64,000 bases of DNA from NCBI GenBank assembly GCA_913775725.1, contig CAJYNG010000021.1:303812-367811 (forward strand), in the 5' to 3' direction. Positions within the stretch are counted from its first letter, which is position 1. Every line of letters begins with the position of its first letter. This DNA comes from an uncultured Stenotrophomonas sp. (GTDB lineage Bacteria > Pseudomonadota > Gammaproteobacteria > Xanthomonadales > Xanthomonadaceae). Made by a program: the position numbers and the translations under genes. Under the pieces are notes generated by a model that saw only the letters and a program-made list of their open reading frames with translations, ran no database searches and was not told the origin of the DNA. Below, piece after piece: positions 44,450 to 53,308 of the stretch.

Positions 44450-45094
44450 CTATGGACGCGCGCCGGGGTCCGTATATGGGGTGCCCGCCAAGGCCACCAG
44501 TACCCCGGTGGCGCCGCGCACGATCAGCTGCAGCATGGCCTCGCGCGGGTCCTCGCCCTGCAGCTGGCTTGCCAATCCTTTCTCATAGGCCGCCACCATT
44601 GACGCCAGCAGCATGGCCGCGCCCAATCGCGCTTCGGCGTCATGTTCGGGCCGGCCGGCAGAGGCGGCCATCAATCGCGCCAGATCGTCAGTCAACTGCG
44701 CCTGCAGCCGTCGCGCATGCGCTACCAGTACCGGGCTCTCCGCCACGGTGCCCCAGAAGGCGGCAGCGCCGGCATTGATGCGCAGCAGCGGATGGCCAGC
44801 CTCCAGCAACTCACGAACGAGTGACTGGAAGGCCGCCAGCGGCGTCAGACCGCTGCGCGTCGTCATGCCCTCGCGAAGCAGCGTCCGCGCCTCCTCATCC
44901 CGGTCGAACACCAGGTCTTCCTTGCTGGCGAAGTAGTTGAAGACCGTCTTGCGTGAGACGCCCGCGGCTTCGGCGATCTCTGACATGGAGACGGCCTCGA
45001 AGCCACGCCGGATGATCAACGTGGTGGCGACGTCCGAAATCGCTTGTCGGGTCTCGGCCTTGCGTTGTTCGCGACGGCCTGGAGGCGGGGTCAT
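44450..45094 (-). CDS. TetR-family transcriptional regulator
   Basis: 214 aa from the ATG at 45094. The N-terminal helix-turn-helix is clear (RKAETRQAISDVATTLIIRRGFEAVSMSEIAEAAGVSRKTVFNYFASKEDLV), followed by an all-helical ligand-binding part. It is divergent from a flavin monooxygenase gene with a TACAC-CGA-GTGTA palindrome in the 82-base gap, so it most likely represses that enzyme and itself. Confidence 0.91.
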   Translation of the reverse strand: MTPPPGRREQRKAETRQAISDVATTLIIRRGFEAVSMSEIAEAAGVSRKTVFNYFASKEDLVFDRDEEARTLLREGMTTRSGLTPLAAFQSLVRELLEAGHPLLRINAGAAAFWGTVAESPVLVAHARRLQAQLTDDLARLMAASAGRPEHDAEARLGAAMLLASMVAAYEKGLASQLQGEDPREAMLQLIVRGATGVLVALAGTPYTDPGARP

Positions 45095-45116
45095 GAGCGG
45101 TTCACTTGTGAAAACG

Positions 45117-45129
45117 TACACCGAGTGTA
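45117..45129. promoter_or_regulatory. candidate TetR operator
   Basis: The palindrome TACAC-CGA-GTGTA is centred in the gap between the divergent TetR and monooxygenase genes. TetR proteins usually bind such sites over their own promoter. Confidence 0.5.
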
Positions 45130-45176
45130 ACATTTGACCCGCCAGAGCGCCGACCCGGTGCTCACAAGGAATCCCC

Positions 45177-46706
45177 ATGTTGTACGACGTCGTCATTGCC
45201 GGTGCTGGCCCGGTTGGCTTGTTCCTGTCCTGCGAACTGGCCCATGCCGGGTGTTCGGTGCTTGTGCTGGAACAGGCCGGGTCCGCTGATTCGCCGTTGA
45301 AACGCCTGCCATTCGGGCTGCGCGGCCTGAATGCCCCCACGCTGGAGGCACTGGATCGGCGTGGCCTGTTGGCCGCGGTCGCCGCGACACAGGTGCTCAA
45401 GCCCGACAAGGGGGCGCCGCCGCCCGGCACCGCCCATTGGCTGGCACAGCCGCGGGTGTTGGGCGGCCACTTCGCTGGCATTTCGTTTGCGTTGGACGAC
45501 GTCGACCGTACGCGCTGGAGCTGGCGCCTGCCGACGCCAGTGGGCACGCAGATGGCGGTGGAGCTGCAGGCGCTGGAAAGGGTCCTCGCCGAACGTGCGA
45601 GCGCGCTGGGTGTCTGTATCGAACGCGGGCGAGCGGTAGAGGCGGTACAGGCCGGCGAGACGGAGGTGGTCATTGAGACTGCTGGCGGAGCCGTGCGCGG
45701 TCGTTGGCTGGTCGGCTGCGACGGTGGCCGCAGCACCGTGCGAAAGCAGTGTGGTTTCAGCTTCGTCGGCACCGATCCGGAATTCACCGGCCATTCGCTG
45801 CTGGTTGAACTGGAAGATCCGTCGGTGCTGACACCTGGCCGGCAGTACACCGCGCAGGGCATGTGCAATTTCAATCCGCCGGGCGTGCTGGCGCTGGCCG
45901 ATTTCGACGGAGGTGCCGGTCATCGCACGCAGCTCGATCTGGACGCTGCGCAGGCCCTGCTGCGGCGTGTGTCTGCCCGCAACGTGACCATCACCGCGCT
46001 GCATCTGCACAGCACCTGGACCGATGGCGCGCGCCAGGCCAGCGCCTATCGCAACGGCCGCGTGCTGCTGGCAGGCGACGCTGCGCATGTGCATTCGCCA
46101 CTGGGCGGACAGGGCCTGAATCTGGGCATTGGCGATGCGATGAACCTGGGTTGGAAACTGGCCAGGGTAGTACGCGGTGATGCCGGCGTGGCGCTGCTGG
46201 ACAGCTATCACGCGGAACGGCATCCGATAGGCGCCAAAGTACTGGACTGGTCGCGCGCGCAGGTTGCATTGATGCGTCCTGGAGCCGGTTCGCGCGCGTT
46301 GGCGGCGGTGATGGCCGATCTGGCCGGTACCCGCGATGGCGCCACCTATCTGGCCGAACGGGTCTGGGGCGTGTCGCAACAGCTCGATCTGGGCGATGGC
46401 CATCCATTGGCCGGTCGCAGCGTGCCGGACTTCCTGCTGGCCGATGGTCGCAGCATGGTGGAGGTACTGAGGAACGGGCAGGGGGTGTTGCTTGTGCTCG
46501 ATGAGAACGGCGCTTCGTACGACTCCGTCGACCGTTGGCGGCAGCCGATTACCCGCATTGCCTCGGCGGTGGACGATGCGCTGGGCCTGGGAGCGGTATT
46601 GGTGAGGCCCGATGGAATTGTCGCCTGGGCCTGCGATGCGGGTGGAGACGAGGCGGGGCTAGGCCCAGCATTGCAGCGCTGGTTCGGGCCGCTGTCGACA
46701 GCATGA
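45177..46706 (+). CDS. FAD-dependent aromatic monooxygenase
   Basis: 509 aa. Class A flavin hydroxylase signatures: dinucleotide fold VVIAGAGPVGLFLSCELAHAG (GAGPVG at 9-14), the DG motif LVGCDGGRSTVR, and GDAAHVHSPLGGQGLNLGIGDAMNL near 301-325. A thioredoxin-like C-terminal domain follows (from about 420). Homologues hydroxylate phenols, polyketides or antibiotics such as rifampicin and tetracycline. The substrate is not readable here. A TetR repressor gene is divergent. A hairpin follows the stop. Confidence 0.9.
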   Translation: MLYDVVIAGAGPVGLFLSCELAHAGCSVLVLEQAGSADSPLKRLPFGLRGLNAPTLEALDRRGLLAAVAATQVLKPDKGAPPPGTAHWLAQPRVLGGHFAGISFALDDVDRTRWSWRLPTPVGTQMAVELQALERVLAERASALGVCIERGRAVEAVQAGETEVVIETAGGAVRGRWLVGCDGGRSTVRKQCGFSFVGTDPEFTGHSLLVELEDPSVLTPGRQYTAQGMCNFNPPGVLALADFDGGAGHRTQLDLDAAQALLRRVSARNVTITALHLHSTWTDGARQASAYRNGRVLLAGDAAHVHSPLGGQGLNLGIGDAMNLGWKLARVVRGDAGVALLDSYHAERHPIGAKVLDWSRAQVALMRPGAGSRALAAVMADLAGTRDGATYLAERVWGVSQQLDLGDGHPLAGRSVPDFLLADGRSMVEVLRNGQGVLLVLDENGASYDSVDRWRQPITRIASAVDDALGLGAVLVRPDGIVAWACDAGGDEAGLGPALQRWFGPLSTA

Positions 46707-46719
46707 TCCCCATGCCGAA

Positions 46720-46743
46720 GGCGCAGCCGATGTGGGCTGCGCC
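46720..46743. terminator. hairpin between convergent genes
   Basis: GGCGCAGCC at 46720-46728 and GGCTGCGCC at 46735-46743, loop of six. It lies 13 bases after the monooxygenase stop and before the end of the next minus-strand gene. No T run follows, so it is a weak or bidirectional terminator. Confidence 0.45.
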
Positions 46744-46751
46744 GGGTACGG

Positions 46752-46997
46752 TTACAGATCCTTCTTCTTGCCGCTCAGGTCGATCGGCCTGTCGCTGCCC
46801 TTGCGCTCGCTCGACCACACTTCCATGCCCTTGTTGCAGCGGCTCTCGCGGGCAGCCACTTCGCGCGGCAGGTCTTTCAGGTGCGGCGACTCCTGGCAGG
46901 CCTGATGCATGTTGCTGTCGTCATAGGTGGCACAGGCGCTGAGCGAGGCCAGGGCAACGGCGGTGAGGGAGGCGCGAAGCAGGGGCTGCAGGTGCAT
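46752..46997 (-). CDS. small lipoprotein
   Basis: 81 aa from the ATG at 46997. It has a lipoprotein signal with lipobox LSAC (MHLQPLLRASLTAVALASLSAC), then a short charged mature part with two more cysteines (HQACQES, ESRCNKGMEVW) ending KGSDRPIDLSGKKKDL. No Shine-Dalgarno sequence is seen. Function unknown. Confidence 0.65.
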   Translation of the reverse strand: MHLQPLLRASLTAVALASLSACATYDDSNMHQACQESPHLKDLPREVAARESRCNKGMEVWSSERKGSDRPIDLSGKKKDL

Positions 46998-47122
46998 GGG
47001 GAGGTCTCGGGTGGTGCCGGGCTGGCCATGGAATTCAAATCTGTGACCCCGGGCGCGCGCAATCCGTCCAATCACACTTGTTATTCTGTAACAGATGCGC
47101 GATAGTCCGGCGCCTGCTGATG

Positions 47123-47392
47123 TCAGGCGACGCAGATCATCAGCATCATGCTCAGCGCCAACATCAGCACGAATACGCGCCGGCTCAGCGCAAGGCAGGC
47201 CAGGCAGGCGGCCAGTGCCCAGGCAGCCAGCAGCGCGCAGGCCAGCAGCCACAGCCCGATCACCATCAAGGATCCACTCGCCAGTGCGGACAGTGCGATC
47301 GCCTTGAACAGCGTCACGCCCAACACACTGCCGAGTACACCGGCCTGAAGGGCGATGGCATCGTGACGGGCAGGGGCGGGTGGGTGGTGCAT
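47123..47392 (-). CDS. small membrane protein
   Basis: 89 aa from the ATG at 47392. A short cytoplasmic head is followed by hydrophobic segments (LQAGVLGSVLGVTLFKAIALSALASGSLMVIGLWLLAC and ACLACLALSRRVFVLMLALSMMLMICV). It is alanine- and leucine-rich with no recognised family. A longer start at 47452 exists. It may be a real small membrane protein, but conservation is not known to me. Confidence 0.45.
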   Translation of the reverse strand: MHHPPAPARHDAIALQAGVLGSVLGVTLFKAIALSALASGSLMVIGLWLLACALLAAWALAACLACLALSRRVFVLMLALSMMLMICVA

Positions 47393-47495
47393 GTCGGCGG
47401 CGTTCGTTCGCTGCAAGGGAGGCGCAGCCACTGTGCCCGACCGCATATCCACGCCATGTGTTTTTCGCGCACGCGATGCGCAGCCGTCGCAGGCT

Positions 47496-47972
47496 TCAGT
47501 CGAACTCGCCCTCGGCCGATTCCAGTCGTTGCCGGTAGGCCGCCCGATGCTGATACAGGCGCTGGCACTCGGCGGACCTGTGGATCCGGCTGGCCGGTTC
47601 GTTGGCCACGGCGTCGCACATTCTTGCGATGTGGTTGTTGGACGCCAGTTCGGTCACGAAGAACACGGCGGTGATGCCGGTACCGAGCAGCACGACGTAG
47701 AGCAGGCGGCTGAGCCAGCGTGACAGCTTTCGCTCGAAGTGCTGCTGGATGGTCAGGTCGAAGCGGATGATGCTGAGCACGATCCAGATGATCGCGACCA
47801 GGAAGCAGAGCGTGGGCAGCAGGCCACGCCAGAGTCCGGCCTCGTAGACCGATTCGTTGTAGTGGACGGCCGCGCCGGCACCGGCGATGGCGATGGCAAG
47901 TGCCCAGTTGCGGCCCAGCGAGAGCAGGTCGTCGAGCAGCTTCTCGCGGTTCTTGGTCGATCCTGCTGCCAC
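47496..47972 (-). CDS. membrane protein of unknown function
   Basis: 158 aa from the GTG at 47972, preceded by GGAAG at the right distance. The frame is open to 48038. Membrane helices are at about LALAIAIAGAGAAVHY, LLPTLCFLVAIIWIVLSII and WLSRLLYVVLLGTGITAVFFV, then a soluble C-terminal part with cysteines (RMCDAVANE, AECQRLYQHRAAYRQRL). It ends close to the small membrane gene on the same strand. Confidence 0.6.
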   Translation of the reverse strand: MAAGSTKNREKLLDDLLSLGRNWALAIAIAGAGAAVHYNESVYEAGLWRGLLPTLCFLVAIIWIVLSIIRFDLTIQQHFERKLSRWLSRLLYVVLLGTGITAVFFVTELASNNHIARMCDAVANEPASRIHRSAECQRLYQHRAAYRQRLESAEGEFD

Positions 47973-48066
47973 GCGGCTTCCATCTCCATGCTGCGACCGG
48001 CGGCGGAACTGCCGCCGGCCCTGCAGATGGTGGAGCATCGCTGCGGTGATGAGAAGACCGCGCGGC

Positions 48067-49305
48067 TCAATGTGCGATGGCGCGGGCGTCGACCCAGCGC
48101 CGATAGCGGCGGGTCCGACACTTTGCGGCCGCCTGTGCCAGCAGCAGTGCCCATACTGGTGAGACCGTGGGCGCGGTGGGGCGGCGCCGGCTCAACCGGC
48201 CCAGCTGATACTTCACTGCGGCCATGTGCGCGCTGGCCGCCAGCGGCTTGCTGCGCCAGTTGATGTTGCGCAGTGTCGGCACCGGGTCGCGGCCCTGCTG
48301 CCAGTGCTGCGGCAGATCCGGCTCGATCGCCAGCGCGGTGGCGATGCCGACCATGGCCACGCCGCTGGCCAGCACCTGTTCTGCCACTTCGCGGCGGCGG
48401 ATGCCGCCGGTGACCATCAGCGGCATGGTTGCCACCGTGGCGATCTCGCGTGCGAATTCGAGGAAGTACGCTTCGCGGGCCACGCTGCGTTCGTCGCGTG
48501 CGGCGCCGGTCATGGCCGGCGCTTCATAGCTGCCACCGGACAGTTCGACCAGATCCACGCCGAGGGGCGCCAGCATCTCCACCACGGCGCGCGCGTCCTC
48601 CGGCGAGAAGCCGCCCCGCTGGAAGTCGGCGGAGTTGAGCTTCACCGCCACCACGAAGGTGGGCGCCACGGCCGCGCGCACACCCTGCACGATCTCCAGC
48701 AGCAGGCGCGCACGGTTGTGCAGGCTGCCACCCCAGCGGTCATCGCGGCGGTTCGACAGCGGCGACAGGAACTGGCTGAGCAGGTAGCCGTGCGCGGCAT
48801 GGATCTCCACCCCGCTGAAACCCGCGCGCTCGGCCAGCTCGGCACTGCGGATGAAGCGCGCGATCACCGCGTCGATGTCGTCCTCGGTCATCGCCTTCGG
48901 CGGTGCGAACTGCTTGGACAGCGCGCCCATCTGCAAAGCAACGGCTGACGGCGCGAGCGCGGGTTGGCCGAGTGCGGCCGGCATCTGCCGCCCCGGGTGA
49001 TTGATCTGCATCCACATCTGCGCGCCCCGCGAGCGGGCAGTGTCCGCCCAGGCGGTGAAGCGGTCGAGGTGACGATCGTCTTCCAGTACCACGCCGCCCG
49101 GCCCGGTCATGGCACGTCCATCGACCATCACGTTGCCAGTGATGATCAATCCGGCGCCGCCGTCGGCCCAGCGCTGGTACAACTGCCGCAGCGCTTCGGA
49201 GGGGGCGTGGTCGGCGTCGGCCATGTTTTCCTCCATCGCCGCCTTGGCGATGCGGTTGCGGATGACGGCACCGGAGGGTAGTGCCAGGGGCGAGAACAGC
49301 GACAT
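48067..49305 (-). CDS. NADH:flavin oxidoreductase, Old Yellow Enzyme family
   Basis: 412 aa with a TIM barrel: RNRIAKAAMEENMAD (FMN contact), MQINHPGRQMP, FSGVEIHAAHGYLLSQFLSPLSNRRDDRWGGSL (catalytic His/Tyr region), VELSGGSYEAPAM and VTGGIRRREVAEQVL (phosphate site). It lacks the second domain of 2,4-dienoyl-CoA reductase. These FMN enzymes reduce activated alkenes. The C-terminal 60 residues are Arg/Ala-rich and extend beyond the barrel. It is divergent from a MerR regulator across a perfect palindrome, which suggests induction by electrophiles. Confidence 0.9.
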   Translation of the reverse strand: MSLFSPLALPSGAVIRNRIAKAAMEENMADADHAPSEALRQLYQRWADGGAGLIITGNVMVDGRAMTGPGGVVLEDDRHLDRFTAWADTARSRGAQMWMQINHPGRQMPAALGQPALAPSAVALQMGALSKQFAPPKAMTEDDIDAVIARFIRSAELAERAGFSGVEIHAAHGYLLSQFLSPLSNRRDDRWGGSLHNRARLLLEIVQGVRAAVAPTFVVAVKLNSADFQRGGFSPEDARAVVEMLAPLGVDLVELSGGSYEAPAMTGAARDERSVAREAYFLEFAREIATVATMPLMVTGGIRRREVAEQVLASGVAMVGIATALAIEPDLPQHWQQGRDPVPTLRNINWRSKPLAASAHMAAVKYQLGRLSRRRPTAPTVSPVWALLLAQAAAKCRTRRYRRWVDARAIAH

Positions 49306-49341
49306 CGGACAGCTCCAGGACAGGGGAATGGCGCTACGCTA

Positions 49342-49363
49342 ACCTTCAAGTTTGATTGAAGGT
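49342..49363. promoter_or_regulatory. MerR-type operator in OYE/merR divergent promoter
   Basis: A perfect palindrome has 8-bp arms ACCTTCAA and TTGAAGGT around GTTTGA. The shape is close to SoxR/MerR-class sites, which lie between overly spaced promoter elements. It is 37 bases upstream of the OYE start and 32 bases before merR. Confidence 0.7.
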
Positions 49364-49394
49364 CAATGTGTTCCAATGTCCAGGATTCAGGCAG

Positions 49395-49874
49395 ATGAAG
49401 ATCGGTGAGCTGGCCCGCCGCACGGGCCTGGCGGCGTCGCGCATCCGCTTCTACGAAGAGGCCGGGTTGCTGGTGGTCCAGCGGCAGGCCAACGGCTACC
49501 GCGACTACCCGGAGCAGGCGGTGCTGTTGCTGGAGCTGATTACCGGTGCGCAGCGCGCCGGCTTCAGCCTGGAGGAGATACGCGCCCTGCTGCCGCCAGA
49601 CATGGGCCAGTGGCAGCACGACGCATTGATCACGATGCTGCAGCAGAAGGTGGCCGACATCGAAGCGCTGCAGTTGCGGCTGGCACAGAGCCGGGCCCAC
49701 CTGCTGGCCCTGATCGAGGACATCCAGGCACGGCCGGAGGGCATCGACTGCGCGGCCAACTCGCGGCGGGTATTGGACCGTGTGAAACGTGGCGAGCTGG
49801 CGCGACCGACGCTGGTGGCCGGCGATACAGCGTTGCTGCGGCCGGGACGCCGCCGCCGCGTGGGCAGCGACTGA
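49395..49874 (+). CDS. MerR-family transcriptional regulator
   Basis: 159 aa from the ATG at 49395. The MerR helix-turn-helix is at residues 1-70 (MKIGELARRTGLAASRIRFYEEAGLLVVQRQANGYRDYPEQAVLLL), followed by a long dimerisation helix (about 80-120). The C-terminal part has only one cysteine (Cys127-region GIDCAAN), so metal sensing is unlikely. The target is probably the divergent Old Yellow Enzyme gene. Confidence 0.9.
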   Translation: MKIGELARRTGLAASRIRFYEEAGLLVVQRQANGYRDYPEQAVLLLELITGAQRAGFSLEEIRALLPPDMGQWQHDALITMLQQKVADIEALQLRLAQSRAHLLALIEDIQARPEGIDCAANSRRVLDRVKRGELARPTLVAGDTALLRPGRRRRVGSD

Positions 49875-49890
49875 CGAGCCGGCGCCGTGT

Positions 49891-51099
49891 TCAGTGGTTG
49901 CCGGCGGTGGCCTTGCGCTTCCTGTCCAGCATCACTGCCACGCACCACAGCAGCAGGCCGCCGATCGCAGTGGCCGCACCGACATAGCCGGTGCTGGCCG
50001 GGCTGAAGCCGGCGCTGATTGCCATGCCGCCCAGCCACGGGCCGAGTGCATTGGCGGTATTGAAGGCGGCGTGGTTGGAGGCGGCGGCCAGCGTCTGTGC
50101 TTCGCCGGCCACGTCCATCAGGCGCGTCTGCAGTACGGCTGCCAGTGCGCCCATGGTGCCGACGGTGATGATCATCGGGCCGATGGTCCACACCGACTGC
50201 GCGGCCAGCGGGTACAGCAGCAGCATCACGATCGACCACAGCAGCACCACGGCGGCGGCCTTGAAGTGGAACTTGTCGACCAGCCATCCACCGGCGATGT
50301 TGCCGATGATCGCGCCGATGCCGAACACGCCCACCGCCAGCGGCATCCAGGATTCGGCTACGCCGGTGACCTGCACCAGGGTCGGCGCCAGGTAGGTGAA
50401 CACGCAGAACATGCCAGCGAAGCCAACGGCGCCGATTGCCAGTGCCAGCCACACCTGGGTGGTGTTGAAGGCGCGCAGTTCGCGCATCGGCGAAGTGCGC
50501 ACTTCGTCCGGGTCCGGCAGCAGGAAGCGCGCGATCATCGCCACGGTGGCGATGGCCAGCAGGCTGACCAGGGCAAAGGCGGTGCGCCAGCTCAGCTGCT
50601 GGCCCAGCCAGGTGGTCAGCGGATTGCCGACCAGGATCGCAATCGACAGGCCCAGCAGCACCCGCGACATCGCCTGGCCGCGCTGGCCGGCCGGGCTGAT
50701 CGCAGCCGCCACCAGCATCGCCACGCCGAAGTAGGCGCCATGCGGCAGGCCGGCGACGAAACGCGCGATCAGCATCGTGCCGTAGTTCGGTGCCAGTGCG
50801 CTGGCCAGATTGCCGACAGCATAGAAGCCCATCAGCGCCAGCAGCAGCTTGCGGCGCGGGAAGCTGGCGCCGACGAAGGCGAGGATCGGCGCGCCGACCA
50901 CCACGCCGATGGCGTAGGCGCTGATCAGGTGGCCGACCTGGGTTTCGGAAATCGACAGGCCGCGGCTGATCTCCAGCATCAGGCCCATGCTGGCAAATTC
51001 ACTGGTGCCGATGGCGAAGCCGCCCAGGGACAGGGCAAGAATGATCAAGGTGCGCTGACGGGGCGTCAGCCGCGCAGCCAGGGAAGAGTTGGGGCTCAT
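49891..51099 (-). CDS. MFS efflux transporter (AraJ/PbuE-like, DHA1)
   Basis: 402 aa from the ATG at 51099, 12 membrane helices. The DHA1 sugar/purine-efflux type shows in LSLGGFAIGTSEFASMGLMLEISRGLSISETQVGHLISAYAIGVVVGAPILA and the motif-A-like ASFPRRKLLL. It exports small molecules using the proton gradient. Substrate not readable. It is convergent with merR (16 bases apart). Confidence 0.9.
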   Translation of the reverse strand: MSPNSSLAARLTPRQRTLIILALSLGGFAIGTSEFASMGLMLEISRGLSISETQVGHLISAYAIGVVVGAPILAFVGASFPRRKLLLALMGFYAVGNLASALAPNYGTMLIARFVAGLPHGAYFGVAMLVAAAISPAGQRGQAMSRVLLGLSIAILVGNPLTTWLGQQLSWRTAFALVSLLAIATVAMIARFLLPDPDEVRTSPMRELRAFNTTQVWLALAIGAVGFAGMFCVFTYLAPTLVQVTGVAESWMPLAVGVFGIGAIIGNIAGGWLVDKFHFKAAAVVLLWSIVMLLLYPLAAQSVWTIGPMIITVGTMGALAAVLQTRLMDVAGEAQTLAAASNHAAFNTANALGPWLGGMAISAGFSPASTGYVGAATAIGGLLLWCVAVMLDRKRKATAGNH

Positions 51100-51334
51100 G
51101 CGGGGGCGCGATGGGGGCGGGGAGCCGTCCATTGTACTGCTGCACCGCAACAGCGGCAGCCACGCCGGGGGTAAATCAGCGTTTGATCGATGGGATTGCG
51201 GCACGCCGGGCACGAGCTCGGTGCTGCAGCGCGTGCGGGCCCCTTGTTGCCGGCCTCCTGCATGTGATGACGACACGGCGGTCGGCATGATGGGCGTGCA
51301 GGGGCTGTGGAATGCTGGAACAAGGAGGATGTCG

Positions 51335-51592
51335 ATGCAGGAGTTCAGGCATGTGCTGGAGACGCGCGGCCGCTATCAGCTGGTAGCGGTGTCCTACGCG
51401 CCGGTGTACGCTCCGGGCGATGTGGTCGGCCATGCGGTCGTCGCCGACGATGGGGATCGTCTGACCGACCTGGTATCACTGGCCGAAGCGCGCCAACTGC
51501 TGTTGCAACGGGTGCGTGAAGAGGGCGAAGAGCCCGGGCTGGAGAACGAAAACCACCTGCGGAAGAAGGCGTCGCGCTGGCGCCGCCGCTAG
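51335..51592 (+). CDS. small hypothetical protein upstream of virD4
   Basis: 85 aa. The ATG at 51335 lies six bases after AAGGAGG. The ATG at 51329 abuts that site and is less likely. The sequence (MQEFRHVLETRGRYQLVAVSYAPVYAPGDVVGHAVVADDGDRLTDLVSLAEARQLLLQRV) has a compact alpha/beta look and a basic tail. It ends 36 bases before virD4 on the same strand, so they may be co-transcribed. No family recognised. Confidence 0.6.
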   Translation: MQEFRHVLETRGRYQLVAVSYAPVYAPGDVVGHAVVADDGDRLTDLVSLAEARQLLLQRVREEGEEPGLENENHLRKKASRWRRR

Positions 51593-51628
51593 GCCGTCGC
51601 GCCCTTGTGCGCATCATGGAGGATTCGG

Positions 51629-53308
51629 GTGTTGCCCAGTAAGAAGTATCTGCTCATCGCCATCATCACGCTGGCGACCCTGCTGCTTGGTTTCGTGTTT
51701 TCCGGCTACCTGACGTTGTTGTTCCTGGGCCTGGATACCAAGCTGTTCACCTGGAACACCTATTACCAGTACTTCAACGCGCTGGACCAGCCACAGGTCG
51801 CGCCCTTCGTGGGCAAGATCAAGTGGGCCGGTTACGTGGGCTTTGGCCTGCCGCTGCTGGCCCTGCTGGTGACCGGCCTGGTACTGCTGCTGAAGAAGGA
51901 CAAGCGCTCGCTGCATGGCGACGCGCGTTTCGCCACCGGCGCCGACCTGTCCAAGCACGGCATGTTCAAGAAGACCGGCCAGAGCATCGTGGTCGGCAGC
52001 CATGGCGGCAAGCTGGTGCGGCTGGACGGCCAGCAGTTCGTGATCCTTGCGGCACCCACCCGTTCAGGCAAGGGCGTGGGCGTGGTCATTCCGAACCTGC
52101 TGGAGTACGGCGAATCGCTGGTGGTGCTGGACATCAAGCAGGAGAACTTCGACCTGACCAGTGGCTGGCGCGCCAGCCAGGGCCAGGAGATCTACCTGTT
52201 CAATCCCTTCGCCGAAGATCGGCGCACGCACCGCTGGAACCCGCTCAGCTATGTCTCCGACGATCCGGCGTTCCGGGTTTCGGACCTGATGAGCATTGCC
52301 GCGATGCTGTATCCCGACGGGGCCGAGGACCAGAAATTCTGGGTCAGCCAGGCGCGCAATGCGTTCATGGCCTTCACCCTGTATCTGTTCGAGAACTGGG
52401 ATGACGAGCGTAGCAGCGGATTCCCGGGCGGTTCGGGCACGCCCACGCTGGGCGCTGTCTACCGGTTGTCATCGGGCGACGGCACCGATCTGAAGAAGTA
52501 CCTCAAGGCCTTGTCGGAGCGGTCGTTCCTCAGTGGCAACGCACGTTCGGCATTCGCCAACATGCTGTCCCAGGCCGATGAGACCTTCGCCTCGATCCTG
52601 GGCACCTTCAAGGAGCCGCTCAATCCCTGGATCAACCCGGTGCTGGACAAGGCCACCAGCAGCAACGACTTCCTGCTGACCGACGTCCGCAAGAAGAAGA
52701 TGACCATCTACATCGGCATCCAGCCGAACAAGCTGGCCGAGAGCCGGCTGATCATCAACCTGTTCTTCAGCCAGCTGATCAACCTCAACACCAAGGAACT
52801 GCCCAAGTCCAACCCGGACCTGAAGTACCAGTGCCTGTTGCTGATGGACGAATTCACCTCGATCGGCAAGGTCGAGATCATCGCCTCGGCGGTGTCCTAC
52901 ATGGCCGGTTACAACATCCGCCTGCTGCCGATCATCCAGAGCATGTCGCAGCTTGATGCCACCTACGGACGGGAAGTGTCACGCACGATCATCACCAACC
53001 ACGCGCTGCAGATCCTGTACGCGCCGCGCGAGCAGCAGGACGCCAACGACTACTCGGACATGCTGGGCTACACCACCATCCGCAAGAAAAACGTCACCCA
53101 TGCCCGCGAGAAGACCCACAGCTTCACCGAGGAGCGGCGCGCACTGATGCTGCCGCAGGAGCTGAAGGCGATGGGGCCGGACAAGGAAGTATTCCTCTAC
53201 GAGGGCATACCGCATCCGGTGAAGTGCGACAAGATCCGTTATTACAAGGATCGCTATTTCACGTCGAGGCTGCTGCCGAAGGTCGACGTTCCGATGCTTA
53301 ACGTCTAA
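51629..53308 (+). CDS. virD4: type IV secretion coupling protein VirD4
   Basis: 559 aa from the GTG at 51629 with GGAGGA five bases upstream. Two N-terminal membrane helices (about 8-34 and 66-88) are followed by a cytoplasmic ATPase domain: Walker A AAPTRSGKGVGV (142-152), Walker B LLLMDEFTS near residue 405, and an all-alpha domain between. In the Xanthomonadales antibacterial T4SS, VirD4 recruits effectors carrying a C-terminal XVIPCD domain. It lies apart from the virB operon by a 427-base gap but in the same direction. Confidence 0.96.
   Translation: MLPSKKYLLIAIITLATLLLGFVFSGYLTLLFLGLDTKLFTWNTYYQYFNALDQPQVAPFVGKIKWAGYVGFGLPLLALLVTGLVLLLKKDKRSLHGDARFATGADLSKHGMFKKTGQSIVVGSHGGKLVRLDGQQFVILAAPTRSGKGVGVVIPNLLEYGESLVVLDIKQENFDLTSGWRASQGQEIYLFNPFAEDRRTHRWNPLSYVSDDPAFRVSDLMSIAAMLYPDGAEDQKFWVSQARNAFMAFTLYLFENWDDERSSGFPGGSGTPTLGAVYRLSSGDGTDLKKYLKALSERSFLSGNARSAFANMLSQADETFASILGTFKEPLNPWINPVLDKATSSNDFLLTDVRKKKMTIYIGIQPNKLAESRLIINLFFSQLINLNTKELPKSNPDLKYQCLLLMDEFTSIGKVEIIASAVSYMAGYNIRLLPIIQSMSQLDATYGREVSRTIITNHALQILYAPREQQDANDYSDMLGYTTIRKKNVTHAREKTHSFTEERRALMLPQELKAMGPDKEVFLYEGIPHPVKCDKIRYYKDRYFTSRLLPKVDVPMLNV

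Noticed and set aside
42174-44588. 804-codon plus-strand open frame opposite the siderophore receptor
   Set aside because: Shadow frame with His/Gln/Ala-rich composition. The receptor on the minus strand is unmistakable.
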